64,000 nucleotides of DNA from Bradyrhizobium zhengyangense (GCF_022012435.1 NZ_JAKLUA010000018.1:62001-126000); one strand, 5' to 3'; shown: positions 42,253 to 51,123, counted from the first letter of the stretch. Made by a program: numbers and translations. Notes: generated by a model not told the origin, from the letters alone.

Positions 42253-43425
42253 ATGGAAAATACCCGCGCCGGCCGCCTCACGCCGACAGCCCTGATGCTT
42301 GGCAATCTCGTCACTGGCTGCTCGGTGTTGGCGCCGGCGGGGATGCTGCCGGAGTTGTCGACCGGGCTCGGCATCAGCATCCGTGCGGCCGGGCTGCTCA
42401 TCACCTTTGGCGCGATCACGCTGTGTATCGGCTCGCCGCTGACGGCGTGGCTGACCAGCCGCATCGAGCGGCGGATGTTGCTCACGACCACGCTCGCGGT
42501 GCTTGCCCTTGGCAATCTCGCCTCCGCCTTTGCACCGGACTACGCAAGCCTCCTCGTCATCCGTCTGGCGATGCTCGCGGTCGGCGCGCTCTATACGCCG
42601 CAGGCGGCCGGCACCGCGGCGCTGATCGTGCCGGCGGAGCGGCGCGGCAGCACGATCGCGTATATCTTCCTTGGCTGGTCACTCGCGGCCGCGGTCGGCC
42701 TTCCGCTGATCACCTTCATCGCCAGCCGCTATGGCTGGCGCGCCGCCTATGGCATGATCGGTGCGCTCGGGTGTGTGAGCGTCCTGTTGCTGCTGGTGCG
42801 CTTGCCCGCCGGCCTGAAGGGCACCCCGGTCGACCTGAAGACCTGGAGCGAGGTCGGCCGTAGCAGGGCGATCCTGTTGCTGCTCGCGATCACGATGCTG
42901 CAGATGTCCGGCCAGTTTGCGGTGTTCACCTTCATGGGCCCGCTGCTCAAGAAGCTGACGGATGCGAGTCCGGACGCAATCGGCCTCGTGTTCGGTATCT
43001 ATGGCGTGTGCGGCTTCCTCGGCGTTGTCGTGGCGAGCCGCATCGTCGACACGTGGGGGCCATATCGGACGTCGCTGCTGTTCACGTGCCTGTTACTGGC
43101 GGGCATTGCGGGGTGGGCAGTTGGCGCGGGCAGCCTCGTGTTGATGGCGACAGGCGTTGCGATCTGGGGACTGGGCTTTGCCTCGACCAATTCGATGCAA
43201 CAGGTGCGGCTGGTCGCGGCCGCCCCGGCGCTCGCGCCCGCAACCGTCGCGCTCAATACGTCGGTCCTCTATATCGGCCAAGCCATTGGCTCTGCCGTCG
43301 GAGGGCTGTTGTTTGCCCGCGACCTGCTGCACAGCACAGGCTTCGTGGCGGTCGGCTTCGTCGTCCTGGCGCTGGTCCTGCTGGTCGTGAGCCGGCCCCG
43401 GCCGGCGGCTGCCGTCCTGGTCTGA
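42253..43425 (+). CDS. MFS transporter, DHA1-type (390 aa)
   Basis: Twelve membrane segments beginning TPTALMLGNLVTGCSVLAPA; the signature loop is LTAWLTSRIERRMLLTTTLA (about 60) and the central loop lies near 185-205. The PAGMLPELSTGLGISIRAAG opening is seen in the arabinose/multidrug exporters of the DHA1 branch (AraJ, YdhP). The substrate is unknown. The frame is open much further upstream opposite thrS, but the ATG at 42253 and homologue length support this start. Confidence 0.85.
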   Translation: MENTRAGRLTPTALMLGNLVTGCSVLAPAGMLPELSTGLGISIRAAGLLITFGAITLCIGSPLTAWLTSRIERRMLLTTTLAVLALGNLASAFAPDYASLLVIRLAMLAVGALYTPQAAGTAALIVPAERRGSTIAYIFLGWSLAAAVGLPLITFIASRYGWRAAYGMIGALGCVSVLLLLVRLPAGLKGTPVDLKTWSEVGRSRAILLLLAITMLQMSGQFAVFTFMGPLLKKLTDASPDAIGLVFGIYGVCGFLGVVVASRIVDTWGPYRTSLLFTCLLLAGIAGWAVGAGSLVLMATGVAIWGLGFASTNSMQQVRLVAAAPALAPATVALNTSVLYIGQAIGSAVGGLLFARDLLHSTGFVAVGFVVLALVLLVVSRPRPAAAVLV

Positions 43426-43515
43426 TGGCTGTCCTTGCCCGGCGCAAGGCGCTTGGCAAACGGCGCGGGAGAGCGCTAGAAGGCCAGACATGGGGACCAA
43501 AGAGAGTTGACTGAA

Positions 43516-43908
43516 ATGAGGATGATTCTGGCGGTTGCCGCGGTGCTCTATTCAGCCTCCGCGTTTGCGCAAACCGACAAGCCACCGATGGTGGGGGACA
43601 AACCGCTGGTGCAGGTCAAGCCCAAAGGGACCAAGGCCGGTGCAAAGGAGGCGGCTGCCAAGCCGGCCGCCGCGGCGCCGAAGGGCAAGCCGCAGTCGAT
43701 CGCGGCACGGCTCCAGGCCTGCCTTGACCTCGACGATGGCACCAAGGACCGGCTCAACTGCTACGACGCTATTATCCCGCCCGCGCCAAAGCCGAAGCCG
43801 GCGAAGGCCAAGGGCTACGCCGACTGCAAATTCTTCAAGGAAGAGGACGAGCGACTGGCCTGCTTCAACGGCTTCGCCGAAAGCATTCCGAAGCTGCCCA
43901 AAACCTGA
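43516..43908 (+). CDS. Secreted Lys/Pro-rich protein with four cysteines (130 aa)
   Basis: Signal peptide MRMILAVAAVLYSASAFA-Q (about 1-19), a Lys/Pro/Ala-rich linker (about 25-60), then a domain with Cys in LQACLDLDD, RLNCYD, YADCKFF and RLACFNGFA. The pattern of two CxxD/NC repeats (C-x-D... C-Y-D; C-F... C-F-N) looks like two copies of a small disulfide motif. Function unknown. A TTG at 43507 is an alternative start. Confidence 0.65.
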   Translation: MRMILAVAAVLYSASAFAQTDKPPMVGDKPLVQVKPKGTKAGAKEAAAKPAAAAPKGKPQSIAARLQACLDLDDGTKDRLNCYDAIIPPAPKPKPAKAKGYADCKFFKEEDERLACFNGFAESIPKLPKT

Positions 43909-43939
43909 AGCTCGAGAGGCTGATCTCAGAGCCGGCGGC

Positions 43940-44266
43940 CTAATCGCTGAGCCGGCTCAGCACGGCGCGGAAGGCAACGCCCGGCAGTTGCAGTGCGGTG
44001 CCCTCGAACTCGGCCGTGTCGCCATCCTCGCGGCCGGCGAGCGTCAGCATGATCCGGTCGATGCCGAACAAGGCCTTGAACGACGGGTCGTCGTTGTAGC
44101 GCTCGGTTGAGATCTTGACCTTGATGCTGTCGCCTTGGCCTGTATAGGTTCCGATGAAGGCGAAAGCCGAATTGCCGCCGCGCATCTTGCCTTCAGTCAC
44201 GTACACGACACCGCAGCCGGTCCCGTGAACCGTGTGGAAGTCGACCTTGTACAGTCCTTGACGCAC
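43940..44266 (-). CDS. GrlR-like small protein (108 aa)
   Basis: The sequence starts with RQGLYKVDFHTVHGTGCGVV and continues RGGNSAFAFIGTYTGQGDSI, a lipocalin-like eight-stranded pattern found in the family named for GrlR, a negative regulator of the EPEC type III secretion genes. In rhizobia many GrlR-like proteins are found far from any type III locus, and their role is unknown. The start is a GTG preceded by GGGGACAGG. No GrlA partner is nearby. Confidence 0.65.
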   Translation of the reverse strand: MRQGLYKVDFHTVHGTGCGVVYVTEGKMRGGNSAFAFIGTYTGQGDSIKVKISTERYNDDPSFKALFGIDRIMLTLAGREDGDTAEFEGTALQLPGVAFRAVLSRLSD

Positions 44267-44430
44267 TGCCTGTCCCCGCAGAGCTCGAACTCAACTTGGC
44301 CGGCAAATTATGGTCGTGGCCAGCGGAAACAATCCGGTGGCTGCCGGGGATCGTGGGCCATCAACATCACATCTTGATCATGCGCTGAGAGAACTGCAGG
44401 CAGCGCGCCGAAATGCCGGCATGCGCAATA

Positions 44431-45768
44431 TTAGCGGCTCGATGCTGATGAGCTGGTAGCTGCGACGCGCGTCAGCGCCAGCGCCGGCGTTGCCGACATC
44501 TTCACCAGAACATCCTTGAGCGGGTATTGCGTCCACGCGCGGTTGACGTAGTCGCGATGGGTGATGCCCTCACCGGTCTCGACGAACACCACGCTGCCGG
44601 GACGCAAGGGGCCGTCCATGTCCTCGGAGACACCGATGCCCTTTTGCCTGAGCGCGCTCATCAGCTCGCGGTCGCGCCGCGCCGTGTAGTGCGTGTAGGA
44701 GCTGACGAAGAAGCCGGAGCGGTGGCTCTCGATCCAGGACGCGAACTTGTCCATCTCGCCGTAGACCGCATCGAGCAGCACGACGCCGCGGACGCGATCG
44801 CTGATGCCGCCGACCTCGAGGCTCCAGGCGGTCGGGAGGAAGCCGCCGCTATAGCCGACGATCACGATCGGCATGTTGGCAAAGGCGCGCGCGCTGTTGG
44901 GATCACCGGTCAGCTGCGCAAGGTGGTTCGCCGATTCCTCCATGAAGCGTTTGAGGCCGCCGGGCTGCCAGAATTTTCCGGCGCTGGAATCGGCGGCGTC
45001 GACGGCCATCTGCGGCGCGAGCAGCACGGCGTTGGCGCCGGAATCGGTGATCTGCTGCGGCACCAGCTGCCGGTCGCGTACGTCGCGTTCGAGCGTCGCG
45101 CCATTACCGTGGAAGAACACCACGATCACGCCAGGCTTGCGCACGTCGAAATGTTCGGGGACGTGCACCAGCACGCGGCTGTCGTTATAGGTTTCGTCCT
45201 GCCAGAACACGCGTCCCGAATAGCTTCGATGGCCGCGGCGGTCGCCCTTGGAGATGTTGAGGAACGGCGCGTCGGAGGCGGGGTTGTTGCCGAAATAGGG
45301 GAAGGCCGAGGACTTCATGCTGACGAGTGTCGTCAGATCCTGGCGCGGTGGACGCTGATATGGGACCTGCGGCGCGAGCGAGGCAACCTTGTAGGGCGCC
45401 TGCTCCGGCTGCTGCTGCACGGCGCGCTTGGGCGAGAAGTCCGACATCTGTCGCTGCAGGAAGCTCTCGCTCGCCGAAGGAAAGCGCTCCTTGAACTGCG
45501 GGGCAGGGAAGCGATCCTCGAACGTGTCGCCGCTTGCGACCTGTCGAGTGGCAGCCTGCGGGTTGGTCTTCGCAACGACCTGGACATTGGCCTGCGAGCT
45601 TGCGGCGAGTGCTGTCGGGTTCGGCGACTGGCCGCATTGAACCAAGGTGAGCGACAGTGGCACCAAGCCTGAGATCAGGGCGATCCGAAGCGCACGACCG
45701 CGCGCCCCGGACGCCTTGGTCCGGTCAGCGCGCATGTCTGCTTTCAATTTCGGAACGGCCCCGACCAT
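44431..45768 (-). CDS. Secreted alpha/beta-hydrolase-like protein (445 aa)
   Basis: A basic N-region and a hydrophobic stretch ending VQC-GQ (a weak lipobox) suggest export and possibly lipid linkage. Residues 60-150 are low-complexity with Gln and Pro. The hydrolase core has HGNGATLERDV (oxyanion, about 223), IVGYSGG (nucleophile elbow GxSxG, about 298), Asp in VLLDAVYGEMD (about 330) and His in ITHRDYVN (about 400). Esterase or lipase activity is likely. Three starts are possible (45801, 45768, 45735); the first lies in a direct repeat TGGGGTCATG and is least likely. Confidence 0.7.
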   Translation of the reverse strand: MVGAVPKLKADMRADRTKASGARGRALRIALISGLVPLSLTLVQCGQSPNPTALAASSQANVQVVAKTNPQAATRQVASGDTFEDRFPAPQFKERFPSASESFLQRQMSDFSPKRAVQQQPEQAPYKVASLAPQVPYQRPPRQDLTTLVSMKSSAFPYFGNNPASDAPFLNISKGDRRGHRSYSGRVFWQDETYNDSRVLVHVPEHFDVRKPGVIVVFFHGNGATLERDVRDRQLVPQQITDSGANAVLLAPQMAVDAADSSAGKFWQPGGLKRFMEESANHLAQLTGDPNSARAFANMPIVIVGYSGGFLPTAWSLEVGGISDRVRGVVLLDAVYGEMDKFASWIESHRSGFFVSSYTHYTARRDRELMSALRQKGIGVSEDMDGPLRPGSVVFVETGEGITHRDYVNRAWTQYPLKDVLVKMSATPALALTRVAATSSSASSR

Positions 45769-45801
45769 CCACCCATGACCCCAAGCATGACCCCAAGTCA
45801 C

Positions 45802-46102
45802 GAACCATCGGCAATCATTAAGACAATTGAGCCGACTGGCGTTTAGGCGACGTTAAGTGTCCGGAGAAACTTCCCCACATCCGGAATGACCGAGAAAGAC
45901 CACGCAATCGTGTCGCGATTGTGGGAGAGGCGGGCGCGTTTGCGCGGGCGACCACGGGTTTATTGGCTCAAAAGGGGCAAAGAAGGTGGCCAATTACCTA
46001 TTTTGGCCGCCTCATTTAACCCTTGTTAACCCTGCTTGAATTGACTGAGCCAATCTGCACGATGCCTCTCACGGGGCTCGACGCCTGAGGTTAGGGACCC
46101 AG
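45802..46102. other. Divergent intergenic region
   Basis: About 300 bases between the hydrolase (minus) and the permease (plus). It has an imperfect hairpin around 45900-45924 and a TTAACCC direct repeat at 46016-46032 whose two copies are 10 bases apart. This resembles a CtrA box but with six instead of seven bases between halves. Promoters of both genes should be here. Confidence 0.4.
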
Positions 46103-47467
46103 ATGACGGCATCAGATGCGGGAACTGCGCCCTGGACGGGGCGACTGACCGGCGGCTCCGGGGTTTCCGTTCTGGTCGCGACCGCGATCGTCGTTGCCGA
46201 CATGATCGGGGTCGGTGTGTTCACCAGCCTCGGCTTCCAGGTCAAGGATATCCCCTCGGGCTTCTCCATCCTCGCGCTCTGGACGGTCGGCGGCATCGTC
46301 GCACTGTGCGGGGTATTCTCCTACAGCGAGCTCGGCGCGATGTTTCCGCGCTCGAGCGGCGAGTACAATTTCCTCGGTCGCGCCTATCACCCGGCCTTCG
46401 GTTTTCTCGCCGGCTGGGTTTCGGCGACGGTCGGCTTTGCGGCGCCGGTGGCGCTTGCGGCCATGGCCTTCGGCGAATACGCCAAGTCGGTGATACCCGA
46501 CTTACCGCCGATCCCGCTTGCCATCGGCGTGGTCTGGCTGGTCTCGATCGTGCAATTGACCGGCGTGAGGCATTCGTCGACCTTTCAGTTGATCTCGACC
46601 ATCCTCAAGGTCGTGCTGATTGTCGCTTTCCTGATAGCCGGCTTCGTCGTCGGGACTCCGCAGCCGATCTCCTTTGCACCGCACGCGGGCGATCTCGCCC
46701 ATATCGGGAGCGCGCCTTTCGCGATCGGGCTCGTCTTCGTGATGTACTCGTTCTCCGGCTGGAATGCCGCGACCTACATCATCGGCGAGATGAACACGCC
46801 GCAGCAGAGTCTGCCGCGCGCGCTGCTTGCCGGCACGCTGATCGTTCTGGTGCTGTATGTCGCGCTCAACGCCGTGTTCCTCTACGCGACACCAATCAGC
46901 GCGCTGGCCGGCCAGCTCGATGTCGCAAGCGTCGCCGGCAGCGCCATCTTCGGCGCGCTGGGCGGCCGGATCGTCGGCGCGATGATCTGCGTCGGCTTGA
47001 TCTCCTCGATCAGTGCGATGATGTGGATCGGCCCGCGCGTGATGATGACGATGGGGGAGGACATTCCGGCGCTGCGCGTGTTCTCGAAGCGATCGGTGAG
47101 AGGTGCGCCGGCCTACGCCATCTTGTTTCAGCTCGCGGTCGCCAACCTGCTGCTGTTCACGCGCAGCTTCGAGGCGGTGCTCGACTTCATCCAGTTTGCA
47201 CTTCTATTCTGCTCGTTCTTCACGGTGGCCGGCGTCATCAAGCTGCGCATCACCGCCCCTGATTTGCCGCGGCCCTACCGCGCCTGGGGATACCCGTTCA
47301 CGCCGCTCGTTTTCCTGCTCGTGACCGCGTTCATGATGTACTACCTCTTGACCGAGCGGCCCGTGCAGTCGCTGTCGGGCATGCTCGTCATGCTCGCGGG
47401 CTTGTTGATTTATGCTGTTTTCCGCAGGCGGCCGGTCGCCGCTGCTACGTCACACAATCGCGAATAG
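46103..47467 (+). CDS. APC-family amino acid permease (454 aa)
   Basis: Twelve membrane segments with the family opening VADMIGVGVFTSLGFQ (about 33-48, G-G-V/I-F), and VFVMYSFSGWNAATYIIGEM (about 213-232) where the substrate-binding unwound helix 6 is found. It imports or exchanges an amino acid or polyamine; the specific ligand cannot be told. The secreted-protein gene starts only two bases after its stop, so the two are transcribed and probably translated together. Confidence 0.85.
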   Translation: MTASDAGTAPWTGRLTGGSGVSVLVATAIVVADMIGVGVFTSLGFQVKDIPSGFSILALWTVGGIVALCGVFSYSELGAMFPRSSGEYNFLGRAYHPAFGFLAGWVSATVGFAAPVALAAMAFGEYAKSVIPDLPPIPLAIGVVWLVSIVQLTGVRHSSTFQLISTILKVVLIVAFLIAGFVVGTPQPISFAPHAGDLAHIGSAPFAIGLVFVMYSFSGWNAATYIIGEMNTPQQSLPRALLAGTLIVLVLYVALNAVFLYATPISALAGQLDVASVAGSAIFGALGGRIVGAMICVGLISSISAMMWIGPRVMMTMGEDIPALRVFSKRSVRGAPAYAILFQLAVANLLLFTRSFEAVLDFIQFALLFCSFFTVAGVIKLRITAPDLPRPYRAWGYPFTPLVFLLVTAFMMYYLLTERPVQSLSGMLVMLAGLLIYAVFRRRPVAAATSHNRE

Positions 47468-47469
47468 AC

Positions 47470-48684
47470 ATGTTTCGACCCATGAGACTTGCGGCCGTCG
47501 CCCTTGCCCTTATGGCTGCGGCCATCTCGTCCACGCGTGCGGCCGAGGTGACTTTCGACGACACCGCGCGCTTCCTCGCGGGCATGCAGCCTTCGGCGGA
47601 TTCGCCGCTGACGGCGTTGACCAAGGACCCGTCCTGGCAGCATCACGCAAAATTCTTCGACGGCGCCTTCGCCCAGCTCGAGCAGCGGCAGTTATCGAAA
47701 ATCCGGAGCTGGTCCGACGTCAATCTCGCCGCGCCGCGGCCGACGATGTTCTATTTGTTCAGTGGCCCGGATTTCCTCTACGCCAACGCCTTCTATTCCA
47801 AGGCCAGCACCTATGTGCTCGGCGCGCTCGAGCCGGTCGGCGCGGTGCCTGATTTGACCAGGCTGTCGCGAGGCTCCGTCGATGCCGCGCTGTACAATGT
47901 CGAGCGCTCGCTCGGTTCGATCCTGAGCTTTTCCTTCTTCATCACTAAGCAGATGAAAGTCGACCTGCACACCAATCAGGTCAACGGCACCTTGCCGATC
48001 CTCTACGTCTTCCTGGCGCGCTCCGGCAAAACCATCCGCAACGTCGAGATGGTCGCGCTCGACGACAAAGGCGGGGTGCACACAGGCAATGACAATCCTG
48101 GGCCGAACGCCACGCGCGGCGTCCGCATCACCTTCGCGGGGGCGGACAGTGAGGCACGCACGCTGTATTATTTCTCGACGGATCTCTCCAATCCTGGTGC
48201 TCGCGCCGCAGGCTTCCTGAAATTCTGCGAGACGCTCGGCCCGGGCAACAGCCTTATCAAGAGCGCGTCCTATCTGCTGCACTCCGGCAATTTCACTGTC
48301 GCGCGTGACTGGCTGCTCGCCAACAGCGCGACCATCATCCAGGATGATTCCGGCATTCCTCTCGCCAGTTACAATCCGCGGCAATGGCGCTTCTTCCCGT
48401 TCGGCCGCTATCTCGGTCCGATCAACGAATTCCCCGGCCGCTATCAGGAGCGTTACGCCGAATTGTTCTCGCGCGCCCAGCCCATCGATTTCGGCGTCGG
48501 CTATCGCTGGCGCATGAACGAGTCGAATTTGCTGCTGTCGGTGAAGGTCGCGGGGAGCGATGCGCTGCCTGCCGCGGAGGCGTCCTCGTCCGCCGAGCCG
48601 CCGCCGAAGCCGCCGCGTCCGAAGCGGCCGCGTCCCCCCGAGCCAATCCCGCCGCCATCGGGACGATTCTTCTGGTTCCGCTAG
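47470..48684 (+). CDS. Secreted protein with Pro-rich tail (404 aa)
   Basis: A signal peptide (about 1-25, ending TRA-A) is followed by a 340-residue domain with no motif I recognise, rich in aromatic residues, including MFYLFSGPDFLYANAFY and LLHSGNFTVARDWLL. The C-terminal 35 residues are a Pro/Lys/Arg linker (EPPPKPPRPKRPRPPEP) ending RFFWFR, which suggests attachment to the cell wall or another protein. Placed two bases after an amino-acid permease gene; it may be a partner or a separate co-regulated product. Ends adjacent to the convergent small membrane gene. Confidence 0.7.
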   Translation: MFRPMRLAAVALALMAAAISSTRAAEVTFDDTARFLAGMQPSADSPLTALTKDPSWQHHAKFFDGAFAQLEQRQLSKIRSWSDVNLAAPRPTMFYLFSGPDFLYANAFYSKASTYVLGALEPVGAVPDLTRLSRGSVDAALYNVERSLGSILSFSFFITKQMKVDLHTNQVNGTLPILYVFLARSGKTIRNVEMVALDDKGGVHTGNDNPGPNATRGVRITFAGADSEARTLYYFSTDLSNPGARAAGFLKFCETLGPGNSLIKSASYLLHSGNFTVARDWLLANSATIIQDDSGIPLASYNPRQWRFFPFGRYLGPINEFPGRYQERYAELFSRAQPIDFGVGYRWRMNESNLLLSVKVAGSDALPAAEASSSAEPPPKPPRPKRPRPPEPIPPPSGRFFWFR

Positions 48685-48897
48685 CTACCAGTGCACGCTC
48701 TGACTCGGCACGATGAATGCTGTCGTGCTTGGCGGCGTTGCAAGGCTCGTTGCCAGATACCAGCCGGAGCCGACGACCAGCACGAGCAAAGCGACCATGG
48801 CGATCACGTCGACGGTACGTGGATCGTGATCCCTGGGATTGAAGCCAAGATGTAAACCAAGCCCGAAATGGAAATGATGGCTGATTTTCCAGCGCAT
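48685..48897 (-). CDS. Small membrane protein, stress-type promoter (70 aa)
   Basis: MRWKISHHFHFGLGLHLGFN is rich in His and Gly, followed by one membrane segment (about 33-51, IAMVALLVLVVGSGWYLA). GGGAGGAAAC before the ATG gives the start. A perfect EcfG promoter lies 30 bases upstream, so it belongs to the general stress response. The His-rich N-terminus may bind a metal. Not recognised. Confidence 0.65.
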   Translation of the reverse strand: MRWKISHHFHFGLGLHLGFNPRDHDPRTVDVIAMVALLVLVVGSGWYLATSLATPPSTTAFIVPSQSVHW

Positions 48898-48927
48898 TGT
48901 TGTTTCCTCCCGTGGGAGCAACACAAC

Positions 48928-48952
48928 AACGCGAGGTGAAAGTTCCGGTTCC
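48928..48952 (-). promoter_or_regulatory. Perfect EcfG promoter
   Basis: On the minus strand GGAAC (48952-48948) and CGTT (48931-48928) are separated by exactly 16 bases, the EcfG consensus. It is 30 bases before the ATG at 48897. Confidence 0.65.
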
Positions 48953-48988
48953 ACTCAGGGCAGCAATGCGTAAAGCACCGCAGCATAC

Positions 48989-49327
48989 CTACGAAGCGTT
49001 GACGCCGCGCCAACGGCCGTAGCGCCATGGTAAATACCAGCGCGCGCTTTGCGGCGCAGTGAGAGGCACGTTGTCGATGCCTGACGTACCGAAGGGATTG
49101 CAGCGCAACAGCCGGGCGACTGTCATCCAGCCACCGGCCCAGAGTCCGAAGCGCTCGATGGCTTCGTCGCCGTACACGGAGCAGGTCGGCAGATGTCGGC
49201 AGTTGTAGCCGACCAGCGGCGACAGTGTATGCCGGTAGAGCCAAATCAGCGCGCGACCGAATCTGCGCGGCAGCCGCAGTACTTGGGCAGCGGGTACGGA
49301 ACAATGCTCGCAGGCTGAGTGCTTCAT
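48989..49327 (-). CDS. yidD: Membrane protein insertion efficiency factor YidD (112 aa)
   Basis: The family core WLYRHTLSPLVGYNCRHLPTCS, then EAIERFGLWAGGW and LLRCNPFGTSGIDNVP, matches YidD, which helps YidC insert membrane proteins. The usual CRFxPTCSxY and RLxRCxPxxxGGxDPVP motifs are present with small changes (GIDNVP). In most bacteria yidD sits between rnpA and yidC; here it stands alone, which is common in Bradyrhizobium-type genomes. Confidence 0.85.
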   Translation of the reverse strand: MKHSACEHCSVPAAQVLRLPRRFGRALIWLYRHTLSPLVGYNCRHLPTCSVYGDEAIERFGLWAGGWMTVARLLRCNPFGTSGIDNVPLTAPQSARWYLPWRYGRWRGVNAS

Positions 49328-49557
49328 GTGCGATGTGCCGACATCCTGTGCGCGTTAATGCACGGTTCCAGCGCAGGGAACAGGAAGCTGTTGTATGCGC
49401 GCCATATTTTGCCTGCTTTCAGGGAGCAGTGCAGCAAGTACCTATGGACGATCTGTATTCCCCCGGATACCATTTTTGTGACGTCCATGTGTAGACTCAA
49501 TGGAACGTTGGAACGGGGCTTGCCTGATTGCTTTTGGGGCTTGGGGAAGGAACCAGT

Positions 49558-50460
49558 TTGAGAGTTCTGAAGTCGCTCAACCTTCGTGGTTGGTTGCTGG
49601 TGGGAACCGCCGCTTGCGGCATCGTGTTGGCGGGGGCCATCGCGACCTTTGGCTCGCCGGCCAGCGCTGGCGCCTCGCTCGAAGAGCGCAAGCTGCCGAT
49701 GAAGTTTGGCTGGGTTGCCTGCGAGCCCAATTGCCGCGGCTGGGTCAGCGCGGTCGGTATTATCACTGCAGACACACCAAAGGACTTTGACGACTTCGCC
49801 CGCGGCCGGCAGCTCGGGGGCGCCACAGTGGTGCTCGACTCCAGCGGCGGTTCGGTCAACGACGCGATCACGCTTGGCCGGCGTTTCCGCAATCTCGGTC
49901 TCCTGACCACCGTCGGCGTCACGCAGCAGAATCGCGGCGAGAAGGGCGCCCGTCCGAGGGTCGCTTCGGAGGCTTATTGTGAATCCATGTGCGTGTTCCT
50001 GCTGCTGGCGGGCAAGAAGCGGTATGTGCCTGATGCGGCCCATGTTCGCGTCCATCAGATCTGGATGGGCGATCGCGCCGACGATGCCAAGGCGGCAAGC
50101 TACAGCGCGCAGGATTTGATGATCGTGGAACGCGACATCGGCCGGCTCGCCAAATACACCTTCGACATGGGCGGGGCGGGGGACCTGCTGTCGCTCTCGC
50201 TGAACGTGCCGCCGTGGGAAGATCTGCATGAGCTCGATGCCTCTGAGCTGAAGCTGACCAATCTCGTGACGACTGACCTGGTGTCCGACGTGCTGCCACA
50301 TGTGGACGTCACTGCGCCTGCAATGGCGGAGCTTGCGCCAAAGACGCAGGCAAGGTTCGGCGAGGAACCGGAGCCGCAGCCTGCCAAGTCGACCAAGACA
50401 GCGGAAGCGCTGGTCCCGACCGGGGGCGTAGCGACGCCGGCCGCGCCGCCGCAGAAGTAA
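49558..50460 (+). CDS. Periplasmic ClpP/crotonase-fold protein (300 aa)
   Basis: A TTG start with AAGGAACC before it opens MRVLKSLNLRGWLLVGTAAC, a signal peptide. The core has VLDSSGGSVNDAITLGRRFR (about 88-107), where ClpP-like proteins have their oxyanion Gly pair, then AYCESMCVFLLLAGKKRYV (about 142-160), with Ser between two Cys at the position of the ClpP catalytic Ser, and AHVRVHQIWMG with His at the expected catalytic site. COG3904-type proteins of this kind are common and unstudied. Protease activity is possible but unproven. Ends with a Pro/Ala-rich tail. Confidence 0.7.
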   Translation: MRVLKSLNLRGWLLVGTAACGIVLAGAIATFGSPASAGASLEERKLPMKFGWVACEPNCRGWVSAVGIITADTPKDFDDFARGRQLGGATVVLDSSGGSVNDAITLGRRFRNLGLLTTVGVTQQNRGEKGARPRVASEAYCESMCVFLLLAGKKRYVPDAAHVRVHQIWMGDRADDAKAASYSAQDLMIVERDIGRLAKYTFDMGGAGDLLSLSLNVPPWEDLHELDASELKLTNLVTTDLVSDVLPHVDVTAPAMAELAPKTQARFGEEPEPQPAKSTKTAEALVPTGGVATPAAPPQK

Positions 50461-50471
50461 GATCCTCAGCC

Positions 50472-50927
50472 TCAGGCTTGTACAGTGGCCGGCTGCTTCG
50501 CCTTGGCCTCGATCTGACCGATCGCATCGACCACGGCATCGAAGGTGAGGAGCGTGGAGGCGTGACGCGCCTTGTAGTCGCGGACCGGCTCGAGGAATTT
50601 AATCTCTTCCCATTTGCCTTCGGGAGGAGCGCCGTTCTCCTTGAGCATCTTGCGAACAGTTTCGCGTAACTCACGGAGTTCGCTCGCAGTCGAGCCGACC
50701 ACGTGACTTGCCATGATGGATGAAGAGGCCTGTCCCAGCGCGCACGCCTTCACGTCATGCGCGAAGTCGGTGACGGTGTCGCCCTCCATCTTGAGGTCGA
50801 TCTTCACGGTCGAGCCGCACAGTTTGGAATGGGCGGTGGCGGTGGCATCGGGGTCCGGCAACCGTCCAAGGCGCGGAATATTCCCGGCCAGCTCAATGAT
50901 CCGCTTGTTATAGATGTCGTTCAGCAT
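50472..50927 (-). CDS. IscU/SufU-like Fe-S scaffold with missing third cysteine (151 aa)
   Basis: IscU-type scaffolds hold a cluster on three Cys, one His and one Asp. Here Cys1 is in HSKLCGST (about 37) without the following Asp, Cys2 in VKACALGQASSS (about 61), and the last site is ARHASTLLTF: His is kept but Cys3 is Ala. The insert that SufU proteins carry is not obvious. So it may bind a cluster differently or act as a regulator. The family is seen in many alphaproteobacteria without a dedicated cysteine desulfurase neighbour. Convergent with the ClpP-like gene. Confidence 0.75.
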   Translation of the reverse strand: MLNDIYNKRIIELAGNIPRLGRLPDPDATATAHSKLCGSTVKIDLKMEGDTVTDFAHDVKACALGQASSSIMASHVVGSTASELRELRETVRKMLKENGAPPEGKWEEIKFLEPVRDYKARHASTLLTFDAVVDAIGQIEAKAKQPATVQA

Positions 50928-51123
50928 GTGATGGAGCCCAACACTTACCTGCCGGATCGGCCTTGGCGGGCGCGGTCCAGGGTCCTATATAGGGGCGGAA
51001 CTGACGGAAAAACAGTCCGGCGGTGCGTCGGCGGTGATCCAGATTTGCGCGGCCGGCGTTGTCGGCAAGTGGCCTTTTTCGTCAAAACTGTTCTCTTCAG
51101 GCGTCCGGCGGCTTGTCCGCCCC

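Noticed and set aside
46016..46030. CtrA box before the amino-acid permease
   Set aside because: The two TTAA(C) halves are six bases apart instead of seven, so it does not meet the consensus.
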